Origin: Sphaerisporangium perillae
Lineage (GTDB): Bacteria; Actinomycetota; Actinomycetes; Streptosporangiales; Streptosporangiaceae
Direction of reading: 5' to 3'
Length of the DNA: 64,000 bases
Assembly: GCF_023276435.1 (NCBI RefSeq)
Contig: NZ_JALLPO010000030.1
Coordinates: 61,139-125,138 of the forward strand
Position numbers and translations under genes: made by a program. Shown here piece after piece: positions 24,941-34,184 of this stretch; position 1 is the stretch's first letter, and every line of letters begins with the position of its first letter. The notes beneath the pieces are model-generated. The model made no database searches and had not been told where the DNA came from. It worked only from the letters and a program-made list of their open reading frames with translations.

Positions 24941-24974
24941 GTTCGCTATGCGAACGCTCGTTCTTGTTGCGAAC
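24941..24974 (-). promoter_or_regulatory. Tandem IclR-type operators
   Basis: GTTCGC-TAT-GCGAAC (24941-24955) is a perfect palindrome. A second, imperfect copy (GTTCTTGTTGCGAAC, 24960-24974) follows at 19-base spacing. The layout resembles IclR-family (PcaR/PcaU-type) control of aromatic degradation operons. No IclR gene is in the window. Confidence 0.55.
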
Positions 24975-25146
24975 GCCAGTAGTCTAACCGATTCCTTCCC
25001 GGACAGAACCTGTGTGATCCCGGCGGCGGGCATCGCGTGGCGGCGCACCGTCACGAGGCTGATTAAGTGATTCCTTGGTTCGCTGTTGACACCTGATCCG
25101 CGTGGGAGTCCACTCAGGTGCCGACCACGAGACTGAGGAGCCTTCG

Positions 25147-25605
25147 ATGCAGGTTCCGGCACCGTTTGACTATGAGCGCGCCACCAGTGTCGATCACGCG
25201 ATCGGGCTGCTGGAGCGGCTGGGGAGTTCGGCGCGGCTCCTCGCGGGCGGGCACAGCCTGCTCCCGATGATGAAGCTCCGGCTGGCCGGCCCGGAGTACC
25301 TCATCGACATCTACGATCTGCACCACGAACTCGGGTACATCCGGGCCAGGCCGGGGGAGATCCGCATCGGCGCGCTCACCCGGCACCGCGAGCTGCTGGA
25401 GTCCGATGAGCTCGCCGAGGCGTTCCCGATCTTCCGCGACGCCGAACGGGTGATCGCCGACCCGGTCGTCCGCAACCGCGGCACGCTGGGCGGCTCGCTG
25501 TGCCAGGCCGACCCCTCGGAGGACCTGTCGGCCGTGTGCGCCACCCTCGGGGCCCGCTGCGTGATCCGAAGCCTCGCCGGCGAGCGCGTCGTGACTCGCG
25601 GAGCG
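25147..25605 (+). pseudogene. CoxM-like FAD-binding subunit, truncated after about 150 residues
   Basis: A GAGGAG site and ATG start a molybdenum hydroxylase medium subunit: FDYERATSVDHAIGLL, the FAD loop LLAGGHSLLPMMKLRLAGPE, and RNRGTLGGSLCQADPSEDL. The homology stops near residue 150 (LAGERVV) and the frame then runs through out-of-frame MoxR sequence. Normal length is about 290 residues. In cox operons the small and large CODH subunit genes follow; both are absent. Confidence 0.8.
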
Positions 25606-25888
25606 GGCCGCGGACATCCTGCGCCGTTCGGTGCCCACCGCCGGCGAGACCCTGATCCGGTCGGCCACCGACTTCATCGGCCGCGTCCGCGGCCTCGCGC
25701 TGGACAAGGCGCCCGGCATGGCCGAGACGATCGACTGGGTCTCGGCGCTGTCGGCGCTGGGCGCCACCGACCTGGTCCGGCAGGACGTCGTCCGGACGCT
25801 CGGCACGATCGCGAAGACGCCGGACGATCGCGACACGATCGCCGGCGCCCTCCACGGCCAGGGCCACGCCCGCAGCGCGACCGCCTAG
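25600..25888 (+). pseudogene. C-terminal fragment of a CoxD/MoxR-type AAA ATPase
   Basis: In a frame different from the CoxM piece the sequence reads ADILRRSVPTAGETLIRSA and then GLALDKAPGMAETIDWVSAL up to a stop at 25888, the end of a MoxR-like ATPase. Walker motifs and the first about 200 residues are gone. The join with CoxM near 25600 marks one deletion that removed coxS, coxL and most of coxD, assuming the common cox gene order. Confidence 0.7.
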
Positions 25889-25910
25889 CCTGCGAGACAG
25901 GGAGAAACCC

Positions 25911-26602
25911 GTGAGAATCGACAACGAGTTCACCGTCGGCGTTCCGATCGATCAGGCGTGGGCGGTGCTCACCGACATCGAGGGCATCGCCCCCTGCATG
26001 CCCGGAGCCCAGCTGACCGGCGTGGACGGCGACGTCTACTCCGGCAAGGTGAAGGTCAAGGTCGGCCCCGTCACCGCCGAGTACGCCGGCACGGTGCGGT
26101 TCGTGGAGAAGGACGACGCCGCCCATCGGGCCGTCCTGGACGCCAAGGGCCGCGACTCGCGAGGCGCCGGCACCGCCGCCGCGGTCATCTCCGCCCAGCT
26201 GCGGGCCGACGGCGGGCGCACCGTCGTCACCGTCGGCACCGACCTGAAGATCTCCGGGAAGATCGCCCAGTTCGGCAGCGGAATGATCAAGGAGATCTCC
26301 GGGAAGCTGCTCGGCCAGTTCGTGGACTGCCTCGAGGGCAAGCTCGCGGCCACCACCCCCGCCGGCACGCGGTCGCGCCCCCCGTGGAGATCCCGGCACC
26401 CGCTGTCGCCGACGACGCGACGGCACCCCCGGCCCCGGCGTCCCAGGGCGCGACCGGCGGGCGGGTCATCACACCGGAGGCCGAGGCCGAGCCGCTGGAC
26501 GTGATGAGCATCGCCGGCGGGTCGATCTACAAGCGGCTGGTGCCGGTCGTCGTGGTGCTCGTCGTCATCGCCGCCGTCGTCATCTATGTCCTCGTCTCAT
26601 AG
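25911..26602 (+). pseudogene. CoxG-like membrane-anchored SRPBCC protein, frameshifted
   Basis: From GTG 25911 the protein reads MRIDNEFTVGVPIDQAWAVL and FGSGMIKEISGKLLGQFVD, typical of CoxG (membrane anchor of aerobic CO dehydrogenase). Near 26370 the frame is lost. The expected C-terminal linker and transmembrane anchor (SIYKRLVPVVVVLVVIAAVV) are in the next frame and end at 26602. One indel explains this, either a genuine mutation or a sequencing error in a C-rich run. Confidence 0.75.
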
Positions 26603-27290
26603 CCGGACTCCCGCGCCACTCCTCCGGAGCGTCGACCGCGCGGCGTTCGCCGTCCGGCTGCGCCGGCGTGGCGTGCCCGTCGGCTTCACCGGCATCGAGG
26701 ATCTCGTCCGCGCGCTCGCGGTGTGCCCGCCGGACTCGTTGCCGCGCCTGTACTGGACCGCCCGGATCAGCCTGGTACGGCAGCGCTCCGACATCGGCGT
26801 CTTCGACGCGGTGTTCGCGGCGGTGTTCGGCGCCGTGCCACCCGAGCTCGGACCGCACGCCCGCCGCGGGCCCCGGCGCACCGCCGCGGGCGGTGACGAC
26901 GACGCCTTCGCCTCCATGCCGGCGCCCTCCGCCGCTGAACAGCACGGCGGCGGGCTGCCCTGGATGACGCTACCCCCGGCGGTCGCCGGCGCCGAGGACG
27001 CAGGCGACGCGCTCACCGTTCCCGAGCGCCTGCCCAGCGACCTCGCCGGGTCGGCCGACGTGCCGTTCGAGCAGCTGGACGCCCGAGAGATGGCGATGCT
27101 CGGCAAGTGGCTGGAGGCGGCCGTGGCCGGCTGGCCCACCAGGCGCAGCCGCCGGCACAGAGTGGACCCCCAGGGCCGCCGGATCACCCTGCGGGCGACC
27201 CTGGAGCGATCCCGCCGTACCGGCTGGGAGCCCATCGACCTGATCCGGGTACGGGCGGTCGACCGGCCGCGGCCGGTCGTCATGCTCTGC
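26586..27290 (+). pseudogene. CoxE-like VWA protein, truncated
   Basis: The ATG overlaps the end of coxG. The protein matches CoxE (RSVDRAAFAVRLRRRGVPVG, MAMLGKWLEAAVAGWP, RRITLRATLERSRRTGWEP) up to PRPVVMLC, where the VWA domain should continue with its metal-site DxSxS. Instead the DNA switches to a LysR-type gene tail in another frame, and the coxE frame stops at 27374. CoxE works with CoxD in maturing the CODH active site. Confidence 0.75.
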
Positions 27291-27835
27291 GGGCCGTCGA
27301 CGTGGCCATCGGGCCGCAACCGGGAAACCTGGACGAGTCGCTGGTCTGCCGCCCGTTCCTCAACTACCAGGTGATCATCGTGTCCGGCCCGGAACACCCG
27401 CTCGCCGGAGGGCACGCGAGCGCCCAGCAGTTGCGCGACCAGACCTGGCTGCTCGGCCCGTCCGCCGCGGCCAAGCACGGGGTGATCCCCGCGATCCTGC
27501 GCCGGATGAACGTCTCCGAGGAGCGCCAGCGCATCTTCCAGAGCCACGCCGCGGCGCTGGAGGAGGTCAAGCGCAACCACGGCCTGGCGCCGACGGTCTC
27601 CTTCGCCGTGACGCAGGACCTCGCCAGCGGACGCCTCGTCCGCGTCGGCGGCCAGTCGCTGCAGTTCGGTGGCGCGTGGAACACGGTGACCCTCGTCGAG
27701 CGCGGCGCGCCCTCGGCGGCGGCCGAACTCGTCCGCTTCGTCGCCACTCCGCGCGCGACGCAGGCCATGCTGCGCGGCCCGGGCGTCCGCGTCGGCCGCT
27801 TCCGCCCCGCCATCCACGTCACCCTCTGGAGCTGA
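27285..27835 (+). pseudogene. C-terminal half of a LysR-family regulator
   Basis: About 180 codons from AVDVAIGPQPGNLDESLVCR through PEHPLAGGHASAQQLRDQTW and KRNHGLAPTVSFAVTQDLA to a stop at 27835 match the effector domain of CbbR/CysB-like LysR regulators. The helix-turn-helix and first part are missing and the sequence is joined to the coxE relic. It lacks a ribosome site of its own. Confidence 0.75.
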
Positions 27836-27889
27836 CGCCGCCACCGCCGCCGCGCCGCCGGGCCGGCGCGCACCTCAGCGTGAGGACGG

Positions 27890-28876
27890 TCATTCCCCGG
27901 CCGCGCCGGTGGCCGTCCTCGTGATCGCCGCGCGGTCCTCCGGCGGCAGGGGCAGGTCCACGGCGGCGCACATGGCGGCGAGCTGTTCCGGTGTCCGAGG
28001 GGCCATGATCGCGGAGGTGACGGACGGGTCGGTCACCACCCACGCCAGGGCGAGGGTCGCCGGTGCCACGTCCCGTTCCGCCGCGGCGCTCAAGAACCGG
28101 CCGAGGATCCGGAAGACGGCGTCCTTGGGCAGGTGCCCGTACCAGTCCGGCAGCAACGCCAGCCGCGAGCCGGCGGGGACCTCCTGACCCGGACGGTACT
28201 TGCCGGTCAGCCAGCCACCGGCCAGAGGGCTGAAGGCCGTGAACCCGACGCCGTGGGCGTCACAGACGCCGAACGCGTCCGGCTCCGCCGTGCGGTCCAG
28301 CAGGTTGTAGCCCCCTTGCAGGTTGACCGGCCCGGCGGTGCCGAGCCGGTCGGCGGCGGCCACGGCCTGTTCGAGCTGCGCGCCGCTGAAGTTGCTCATC
28401 CCGTAATGGCGGATCTTCCCGGCGCGTACGAGATCGTCGAACGCGCCGATCGTCTCCTCGATCGGCGTGGCGGGATCGTGGACGTGGGTCAGGTACAGAT
28501 CGACGCGGTCCGTCCGCAGGCGCCGCAGGCTCTCGTCGACCTGCCCGCGGATGTGGCCGGCCGACAGACCCGCATCGTGCGGGCCCGGCCCCACGCGGTT
28601 GCCGACCTTCGTCGTCACCATGACCTCGTCGCGGACACCTCTGCCGGCCAGCCACCGGCCGAGCCATTCCTCCGAGCGGCCACCGCCGTAGGAGTCGGCC
28701 GTGTCGAACATCGTGATGCCGGCGGCCAGCGCGGCGTCGAGCATCGCGTAGGCCGTCTCCTCGTCGTCACCCCTGCCGAACAGATGCCCCGCCGAGCCCA
28801 CCCCGCCGAAGTTGCCGCATCCGAACGACAGGACCGGTATCCGCAGATCGCTGTGCCCGAGCCGTCTGTAGCGCAT
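27890..28876 (-). CDS. Aldo/keto reductase
   Basis: A 328-residue TIM-barrel oxidoreductase. It has MFDTADSYGGGRSEEWLG (catalytic Asp and Tyr), VMVTTKVGN (catalytic Lys), DLYLTHVHDPATP (catalytic His) and IRHYGMSNFSG, as in the AKR11/AKR13-like class. It uses NADPH to reduce carbonyls; the substrate is unknown. The start ATGCGCTAC is chosen over upstream codons because the fold begins there (RYRRLGHSDLRIPVLSFGCG). Confidence 0.9.
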   Translation of the reverse strand: MRYRRLGHSDLRIPVLSFGCGNFGGVGSAGHLFGRGDDEETAYAMLDAALAAGITMFDTADSYGGGRSEEWLGRWLAGRGVRDEVMVTTKVGNRVGPGPHDAGLSAGHIRGQVDESLRRLRTDRVDLYLTHVHDPATPIEETIGAFDDLVRAGKIRHYGMSNFSGAQLEQAVAAADRLGTAGPVNLQGGYNLLDRTAEPDAFGVCDAHGVGFTAFSPLAGGWLTGKYRPGQEVPAGSRLALLPDWYGHLPKDAVFRILGRFLSAAAERDVAPATLALAWVVTDPSVTSAIMAPRTPEQLAAMCAAVDLPLPPEDRAAITRTATGAAGE

Positions 28877-28991
28877 GCGGAAACCTACCACCGGTGCTCC
28901 GCCGTGACTCGACCCGCAATGCCCGCGATCGAGGCCGTCAGCCAGCCGAACGGACGTCATGACGCCGGGGGTGTGACGCCCGCCGCCGGCG

Positions 28992-29747
28992 TCAGGAGAA
29001 GCGTTCGACGGTCACGGGGATCAGCCCTTCGAAGCGCATCACCGTGGTCAGCTCCCGCAGCAGCGGCCCGATGGCCTTGCCGGACGGGCCGCCCAGGCAG
29101 GCGGTCAGGTCGAGGCACCAGGCGACGCCGGGGCCGATCCGGCGGAGATCCCAGCTGAACAGGTCGCCGCCCACGCGCAGGTGGGCCGTCCCGGCGACGC
29201 GAGCCCGCGGATCGGCGAAGTCATCGGCGGGCGCCATCTTCCACACCGCCAGAAGGCGCGCCAGGCGGTCCTCGCCCAGTTCGTTCGCGAACAGGATGCG
29301 GTAGACCCGCATGTCGTGGAACCCTTCGGGGACCTGCGGAGGGCCGAACAGCAGGGGAGCCGAGCCGGTCAGCGGCTGGCGGTCGCGGAAGTGGATCCGC
29401 AACGCCGGCTCGCCGGGCAGCTCGCCCCCGCCGAGCCGGCGGTAGACGATCTCGGCATCGTGACGGCGGACCGGAACGACCCGCCCGCGCAGTCGCGGGT
29501 CCGCGCGCATCGCGCGGCTGAAGGCCGCCGAACTCCACCAGCCACCGTCCGCCGCGGTCCACCCGGCGCCGTTCAGGCCGGTCGCCGTGCAGTCGTCCGC
29601 GAACACGAACTCCTCGACGACGATTCCGTCCGCCGGTGCGGACGGCTCACGGACACCGGTCTCGGACAGGACCACGTAGTAGTCCAGCAGTGGCCGCGGC
29701 GCGCCGGTGGCCGGCGTCTCACCGGACCCGCTCATGTCGATGCTCAT
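28992..29747 (-). CDS. Protein of unknown function
   Basis: I do not recognise this 251-residue protein. It begins MSIDMSGSGETPATGAPRP and contains LLDYYVVLSETGVREPSAP, ADGGWWSSAAFSRAMRADP, HDMRVYRILFANELGED and LRRIGPGVAWCLDLTACLG. There is no signal peptide or transmembrane segment. Codon bias is normal. Upstream sequence to 29989 (242 bases) shows nothing definite. The conserved-looking WW/YR segments suggest a soluble, possibly ligand-binding or immunity-type protein, but this is a guess. Confidence 0.55.
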   Translation of the reverse strand: MSIDMSGSGETPATGAPRPLLDYYVVLSETGVREPSAPADGIVVEEFVFADDCTATGLNGAGWTAADGGWWSSAAFSRAMRADPRLRGRVVPVRRHDAEIVYRRLGGGELPGEPALRIHFRDRQPLTGSAPLLFGPPQVPEGFHDMRVYRILFANELGEDRLARLLAVWKMAPADDFADPRARVAGTAHLRVGGDLFSWDLRRIGPGVAWCLDLTACLGGPSGKAIGPLLRELTTVMRFEGLIPVTVERFS

Positions 29748-29989
29748 ACATCGCACATCCTCGCAGTACCTGACCGTCTTCTCAGCCGGCCGCACGCGGA
29801 CTCGCCCGGACGCCTGCCGGCGGGACTCTGCGTGAACGGCTCTCGCTGCCCGGGCCGGCTCATCTCCTCGCCGGAGCCCGACCGGCCTTCCCGGCCCCGG
29901 AGCCCCAGCCCGCGCTTTGAGCACGCAGCGGCATCCCCGTCAGCAGCGCGTAGCCTTCGCTTTGCCGCTGTCCAGGGGACGCTCGTTCT

Positions 29990-31162
29990 TCATGGTCGCA
30001 GGACGGCCTTGATGACTCCGCCGGCACGCTGGTCGAACGCCCGGTACAGCTCCGGGGCGTCCTCGAGCCGCCCGTGATGAGTGACGACGGCGCTGGGACG
30101 CGCCCGGCCGGCGAGGACCAGGTCGCGCAGCAGCACGGTGTACCGGCGGTCGTGCGTACGGCCGAACCCGATCGACACCCCCTTGGCGAAGAGAGTGGCC
30201 CACGGAACGGTAAGGCGGCCGTTGGCATGTCCCTCGAGGGCGGGATGCAGGTCCTTCTCGGTGTAGACACCGGCGATGCCGATATGCCCGGTGGGGTCGA
30301 CCAGTCGGGCGAGGTCACTGACGATCTGCGCCGGGTTCTCCTGGCCGGGCGTGGATCGGTCGCACGCCTGGAATCCCACCGCGTCGATGCCGATCTTCAC
30401 CCCGCCCATGGCCTCCTCGCCGATCGGCAGCCCGCGGACTCGGCGCAGGTCGCGGATCTGCTGGACCGGATCTCCTCGCCGGTAGTCGATGGGGGTGGCG
30501 CCGAGCTCGGCCGCCTTGTCGAGCCGCTCGGGTACCTGATCGACGACGTAGATCTCGGCGGCGCCCTTGAGCAGGGAGCTGTAGGCCGAGAGCAGGCCGA
30601 TGGCTCCCGCGCCGAACACCGCGACGGTGGAGCCGGGGAAGACCTGCGCCAGCTCGGTCGCGTGCCAACCGGTCACGAAGGCGTCGGCCAGCATCACGAA
30701 GTCGTCTTCGAGGTCATCCCCTGGCTCCCCGGGCACCGGGACGCAGTTGGCGTCGGCGTAGGGCACCCGCAGTAGCTCGGCCTGCGCGCCGCGGTAGGCA
30801 CCCATCCCGGCGTAGCCGTAGGCCGCGCCGAACCCGCCCGGGCGCACCCGCAGGCAGGCGGCCGAGAGCCCGCGCGCGCAGTTGACGCACACTCCGCAGT
30901 ACAGGTGCGTCGGCATGACGACCCGGTCCCCGCGCTTGACCATCTCCACCGCGGAGCCGACCTGCTCGATCACACCGAGGGGTTCGTGACCGAGGACCAG
31001 CCCGGGTTCGGCCCCGGTCCGGCCGTCGTACATGTGCAGGTCGGTGCCGCAGATCGCGCTCGAAGTGATCCGGACCACGACATCGGCCGGCTGTTCCAGC
31101 TCCGCGTCCGGCACGTCCACGACCTTGACCGTACGGACGCCGGCGTAAACGACGGCCTTCAT
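29990..31162 (-). CDS. Zinc-dependent alcohol dehydrogenase, formaldehyde-dehydrogenase-like
   Basis: A 390-residue medium-chain dehydrogenase. Catalytic zinc ligands are in AICGTDLHMYDG and GHEPLG; the structural-zinc region has CGVCVNCARGLSAAC. The NAD-binding loop is VAVFGAGAIGLLSAYSSLL followed by VVDQVPERLDKA. The long insert and length resemble glutathione-independent formaldehyde dehydrogenases and threonine-dehydrogenase-like paralogues. Substrate not determined. Confidence 0.88.
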   Translation of the reverse strand: MKAVVYAGVRTVKVVDVPDAELEQPADVVVRITSSAICGTDLHMYDGRTGAEPGLVLGHEPLGVIEQVGSAVEMVKRGDRVVMPTHLYCGVCVNCARGLSAACLRVRPGGFGAAYGYAGMGAYRGAQAELLRVPYADANCVPVPGEPGDDLEDDFVMLADAFVTGWHATELAQVFPGSTVAVFGAGAIGLLSAYSSLLKGAAEIYVVDQVPERLDKAAELGATPIDYRRGDPVQQIRDLRRVRGLPIGEEAMGGVKIGIDAVGFQACDRSTPGQENPAQIVSDLARLVDPTGHIGIAGVYTEKDLHPALEGHANGRLTVPWATLFAKGVSIGFGRTHDRRYTVLLRDLVLAGRARPSAVVTHHGRLEDAPELYRAFDQRAGGVIKAVLRP

Positions 31163-31362
31163 GCCGCCCGCCCACGGTGTTCGGCTGAGATCTCGCTCAT
31201 TTCCCGTCCCCCAGGTGACCTGTACCCGCCGGACCGGCCTCTGCCACCTGCGGCGCTGACCCGGAGCGATCGGCTGGGACCGGTCCCGGCGTATGACACC
31301 AGAAAACCCCTACCAGCACGTGAGAGGGAACCTAGCGGTATGAAAGGGGGCGGATCGGTTTA

Positions 31363-31920
31363 CTATTTACGATTTTCTCTGTTTTGCCCTATCAGTCTTC
31401 GCCTCTGGCTCAGGAGAAGTCGGCGAAGGATCTCGGTCGTCACGAGTGCCGTCACAAGTGCGACGGCGGGCCAGGCATGAGGCAATCTGATCGTCAGTTG
31501 AGGGCGCTGCGACTGCGCGGGAATATGTGCGGGTGATGCTCCGGCCCTTCGGTACTCCTCGTCGAGGATCTCCTGGAAGCGCCGCTCACCGCGGGTGGTC
31601 GTGCCGGTGGTTCGCAGCTCCCGAACGTCGTGCCAGTAGCGGCGGCCCGTGGGTCCCGAGAACAGCTTGTGGGCGAGGGAGCGCAGCTGTTCCTCGGTGA
31701 TGGTGCGCAGTTCGTGCTCCATGGCCCATTGGGAGACAAGGAGGTTGACGTACGTCTGCTCCCGTGGCCCGCCGGGGTCTTCGGACTCGAAGAACGGGCC
31801 CCAGGCGCGCCGATAGAGCGGGTCTTCCATCCTGCTGGTGGAATGTCCCAGTTCGAGAGCCAACTTGCCGAGGCGGCGTTTGAACTCCGCCGAGGGGTTC
31901 GTTTCCCATGGCCGGACCAT
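31363..31920 (-). CDS. Unknown protein with one C-terminal membrane segment (DUF6082-like?)
   Basis: A 185-residue protein with a soluble part (WGPFFESEDPGGPREQTYV, LVSQWAMEHELRTI) and a hydrophobic stretch near the end (AWPAVALVTALVTTEIL) followed by a basic tail, so it is probably tail-anchored. The EQTYVNLLVSQWAMEHEL region recalls actinobacterial DUF6082 proteins, but I am not sure. It is more AT-rich than its neighbours at both ends, especially 31350-31400. An in-frame stop 18 bases before the ATG separates it from another short open stretch (about 31 codons). Confidence 0.55.
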   Translation of the reverse strand: MVRPWETNPSAEFKRRLGKLALELGHSTSRMEDPLYRRAWGPFFESEDPGGPREQTYVNLLVSQWAMEHELRTITEEQLRSLAHKLFSGPTGRRYWHDVRELRTTGTTTRGERRFQEILDEEYRRAGASPAHIPAQSQRPQLTIRLPHAWPAVALVTALVTTEILRRLLLSQRRRLIGQNRENRK

Positions 31921-32152
31921 CGAGTCCTCCCACTGTTACGGCGATGTCCGCAGCCTGTCATAAAGATTGATCAGGAACAACGATTCACGGAGCAACTCCA
32001 GCTGTTTCGGCCAGGTTTTCGGTAGTCCTTATGGGATATCCTCCCATTCACCTTAATAGCGAAAATCTACTTAGATCACCCATTGATGGCATCCAGCCGG
32101 CCGGCCTGGGCGCGGTACGACGGTGAAGGACGTGAGTGTCCGTGGGGATCTC

Positions 32153-32211
32153 AAGCGGCCGAGAAGGCCGCCAGGTTCGTGCGTACCTGTGACGCCTTCG
32201 GCGTGCCGCTG
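32153..32211 (+). pseudogene. Short relic of an acyl-CoA carboxylase beta-subunit gene
   Basis: The translation [19 protein letters not shown] is almost identical to [19 protein letters not shown] in the intact beta subunit at 62840-62900. No flanking homology remains. The gap 31921-32416 otherwise shows only an AT-rich stretch near 32030-32090 and no gene I can support. Confidence 0.6.
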
Positions 32212-32416
32212 ATCAAGCCGCAGCCGCCCCCGGCCGCGGCGCGCTCGCGCCCGCGTGCTGCCCGACGCCGACGCAGGCCCTCAAGGCCGCCGCATCGTCT
32301 TCGCCGAAACCTGACACGCACACCTTGATCCGGCGGGCCTACCCCCCAAAGTGAGGGGGTGGGTTGGCAACGTTTGGCGGAGGCCGGGAGGGGTGGCCAG
32401 AGAGGAAGGTAAAGAC

Positions 32417-32944
32417 ATGATCCCTTCCAAGAACGTACTCAGAAGAACGGTCGTGCTGGCGGCGACAGGCGCGCTGGCATTCGGACTGGCGGCGTGCAGC
32501 AAGGAAGCGCCGGCGTCTTCCGGTAGCTCAGATAACGTCGCGGCGCAGTACCGCCGGCTGGCGGAGTGCATCCGCAAGAACGGCGAGCCGAACTTCCCCG
32601 ACCCGGTGCAGGACAGCAACGGGCAGTGGCGGCTGGCGCCCGGCACGATGGCTCCGCCGGCCGCGGCCCAGTCCGCGTGCAAGTCGATCCTCGACAAGAT
32701 CCCGGCCTACCAGGGGCCGGAGGGCAAGCCGGTGACAGCGGCCGATATGGCGAAATGGCGGGCATGGGCCCAGTGCATGCGTCAGAAGGGCATCTCGGAC
32801 TGGCCCGACCCGAACACCGACGGCAGCTTCACCCTGCCTTCCCGGCTGGGCGGCCCGTCGGGCAAGGATCTGTACCAGACGCAGTTCGACGCCTGCCGGC
32901 CGCAGCTGCCCCCCGGCGGCCTCACGGTCACGAGCAAGGGGTGA
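32417..32944 (+). CDS. Lipoprotein with duplicated Cys/PDP motif
   Basis: A 175-residue secreted lipoprotein: signal peptide with lipobox FGLAAC, then two copies of a C-[IM]-R-x-x-G-x-x-[DN]-[FW]-P-D-P motif (CIRKNGEPNFPDP and CMRQKGISDWPDP) and further cysteines. GGAAGG lies 8 bases before the ATG. It is the first gene of an operon with a membrane-fusion protein and MacB-like ABC subunits, so it probably sits outside the membrane and works with that exporter. Similar small lipoproteins are often found next to such operons in actinomycetes. Confidence 0.75.
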   Translation: MIPSKNVLRRTVVLAATGALAFGLAACSKEAPASSGSSDNVAAQYRRLAECIRKNGEPNFPDPVQDSNGQWRLAPGTMAPPAAAQSACKSILDKIPAYQGPEGKPVTAADMAKWRAWAQCMRQKGISDWPDPNTDGSFTLPSRLGGPSGKDLYQTQFDACRPQLPPGGLTVTSKG

Positions 32945-32951
32945 GGATCGC

Positions 32952-34184
32952 GTGCACGGGCGCATCGACCAGGAGCCGCAGAACTCCGGGAAGCACCCGG
33001 AAGAGCGACGGCAGGAGCGGCAGGTGGACGAGATGCCTGCGCGGGTGAGCGCGACGGCGCCCGCGGTGGCAGAGTGCCGGACGGGCGGCAGGCGCGGCCG
33101 TACCGTGCTCGTGACAGTGCTGGCCCTGGCCGTGACAGGCACCGCTGGATGGGCCGTACTACAGGTCACCACGGGCGGCAACGCCCAGCCGACGCCCCCG
33201 GCCATGGCTGGGCCGGCGCTGGCCACCGCCAAGGTCGAGCAGGCCGACGTGGCCGAGCGGCGGCTGGTGAACGGCACCCTGGGATACGCCGGTGCGTACA
33301 ACGTCATCATCAGCCGCTCGGGCGTGGTCACCCGGCTGCCGGCGATCGGCAGCACCGTCAAACAGGGCAAGGCCGCCTATGAGATCGACGGCGTACGCGT
33401 CCCGCTGCTGTACGGCGACCGCCCCGCCTGGCGCGACCTGCGGGTGGGCGTCTCGAACGGGCTGGACGTCCTCCAGCTGGAAAGCAATCTTCGCGCGCTC
33501 GGCTTCGGCAAGAACCTGACGGTCGACCAGCACTTCTCCTACTCGACCTACTACGCGGTCCGCCGCTGGCAGAAGGCCGCCGACCTCAAGGTCACCGGCC
33601 AGGTGCCGCTGGGCCAGGTCGTCTTCGCCCCGGCCGCGATCAGGATCGGCGGCTGGGACACGAAGGTCGGCAGCGTCGTGGCGCCCGGCCAGCTCATCTT
33701 CCACGGCACCAGCCAGGCGCCCGCGGTGCTGGTCCAGCTGTCCCCGGCCGAACTGCCGCAGATCCGCGTCGGCGACCAGGTCGTGGTCACGCTGCCGGAC
33801 GGCAAGACCCGCAAGGGCCGCATCAGGATCATCGGCGCGGTGGCCGTCGACGGCGGCACCGCCGATGCGACCGGCAGCGGAGCCGCGGCGAAATCGGTGG
33901 CGCCGGTGACGATCGAGCTGACCGGCAAGGTTCGCGGGTTCCTGGACCAGGCGCAGGTCCAGGTCTCGATCGTCACCCAGCAGCACAAGAACGTGATCGC
34001 GGTGCCGATGACGGCGCTGCTCGCCCGTCCGCTCGGCACCTACGAGGTGGTCGTGGTGGAGGGTGGCAGCCGGCGACGGGTGCCGGTGGAGACCGGGTTG
34101 TTCGACGAGAGCACCGGCATGGCCGAAGTGACCGGGGACCTCAAGCCCGGCATGCTGGTGGAGGTGCCCGGTGACGGTTCTTGA
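32952..34184 (+). CDS. Membrane-fusion protein with peptidoglycan-binding domain (MacA-like)
   Basis: A 410-residue HlyD/MacA-type adaptor starting at GTG 32952, after a GAGG motif. One N-terminal membrane anchor (TVLVTVLALAVTGTAGWAVL) is followed by a beta-barrel/lipoyl-like region. A PG_binding_1 domain is inserted at about residues 168-210 (LDVLQLESNLRALGFG, then YAVRRWQKAADLKVTG), typical of Gram-positive efflux adaptors that contact the wall. It overlaps the ATPase gene by 14 bases. Confidence 0.85.
   Translation: MHGRIDQEPQNSGKHPEERRQERQVDEMPARVSATAPAVAECRTGGRRGRTVLVTVLALAVTGTAGWAVLQVTTGGNAQPTPPAMAGPALATAKVEQADVAERRLVNGTLGYAGAYNVIISRSGVVTRLPAIGSTVKQGKAAYEIDGVRVPLLYGDRPAWRDLRVGVSNGLDVLQLESNLRALGFGKNLTVDQHFSYSTYYAVRRWQKAADLKVTGQVPLGQVVFAPAAIRIGGWDTKVGSVVAPGQLIFHGTSQAPAVLVQLSPAELPQIRVGDQVVVTLPDGKTRKGRIRIIGAVAVDGGTADATGSGAAAKSVAPVTIELTGKVRGFLDQAQVQVSIVTQQHKNVIAVPMTALLARPLGTYEVVVVEGGSRRRVPVETGLFDESTGMAEVTGDLKPGMLVEVPGDGS

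Noticed and set aside
31921..32020. A short minus-strand frame just upstream of the unknown membrane protein (…QLELLRESLFLINLYDRLRTSP)
   Set aside because: About 31 codons with an in-frame stop before the next ATG, no clear start or ribosome site; cannot tell relic from chance.
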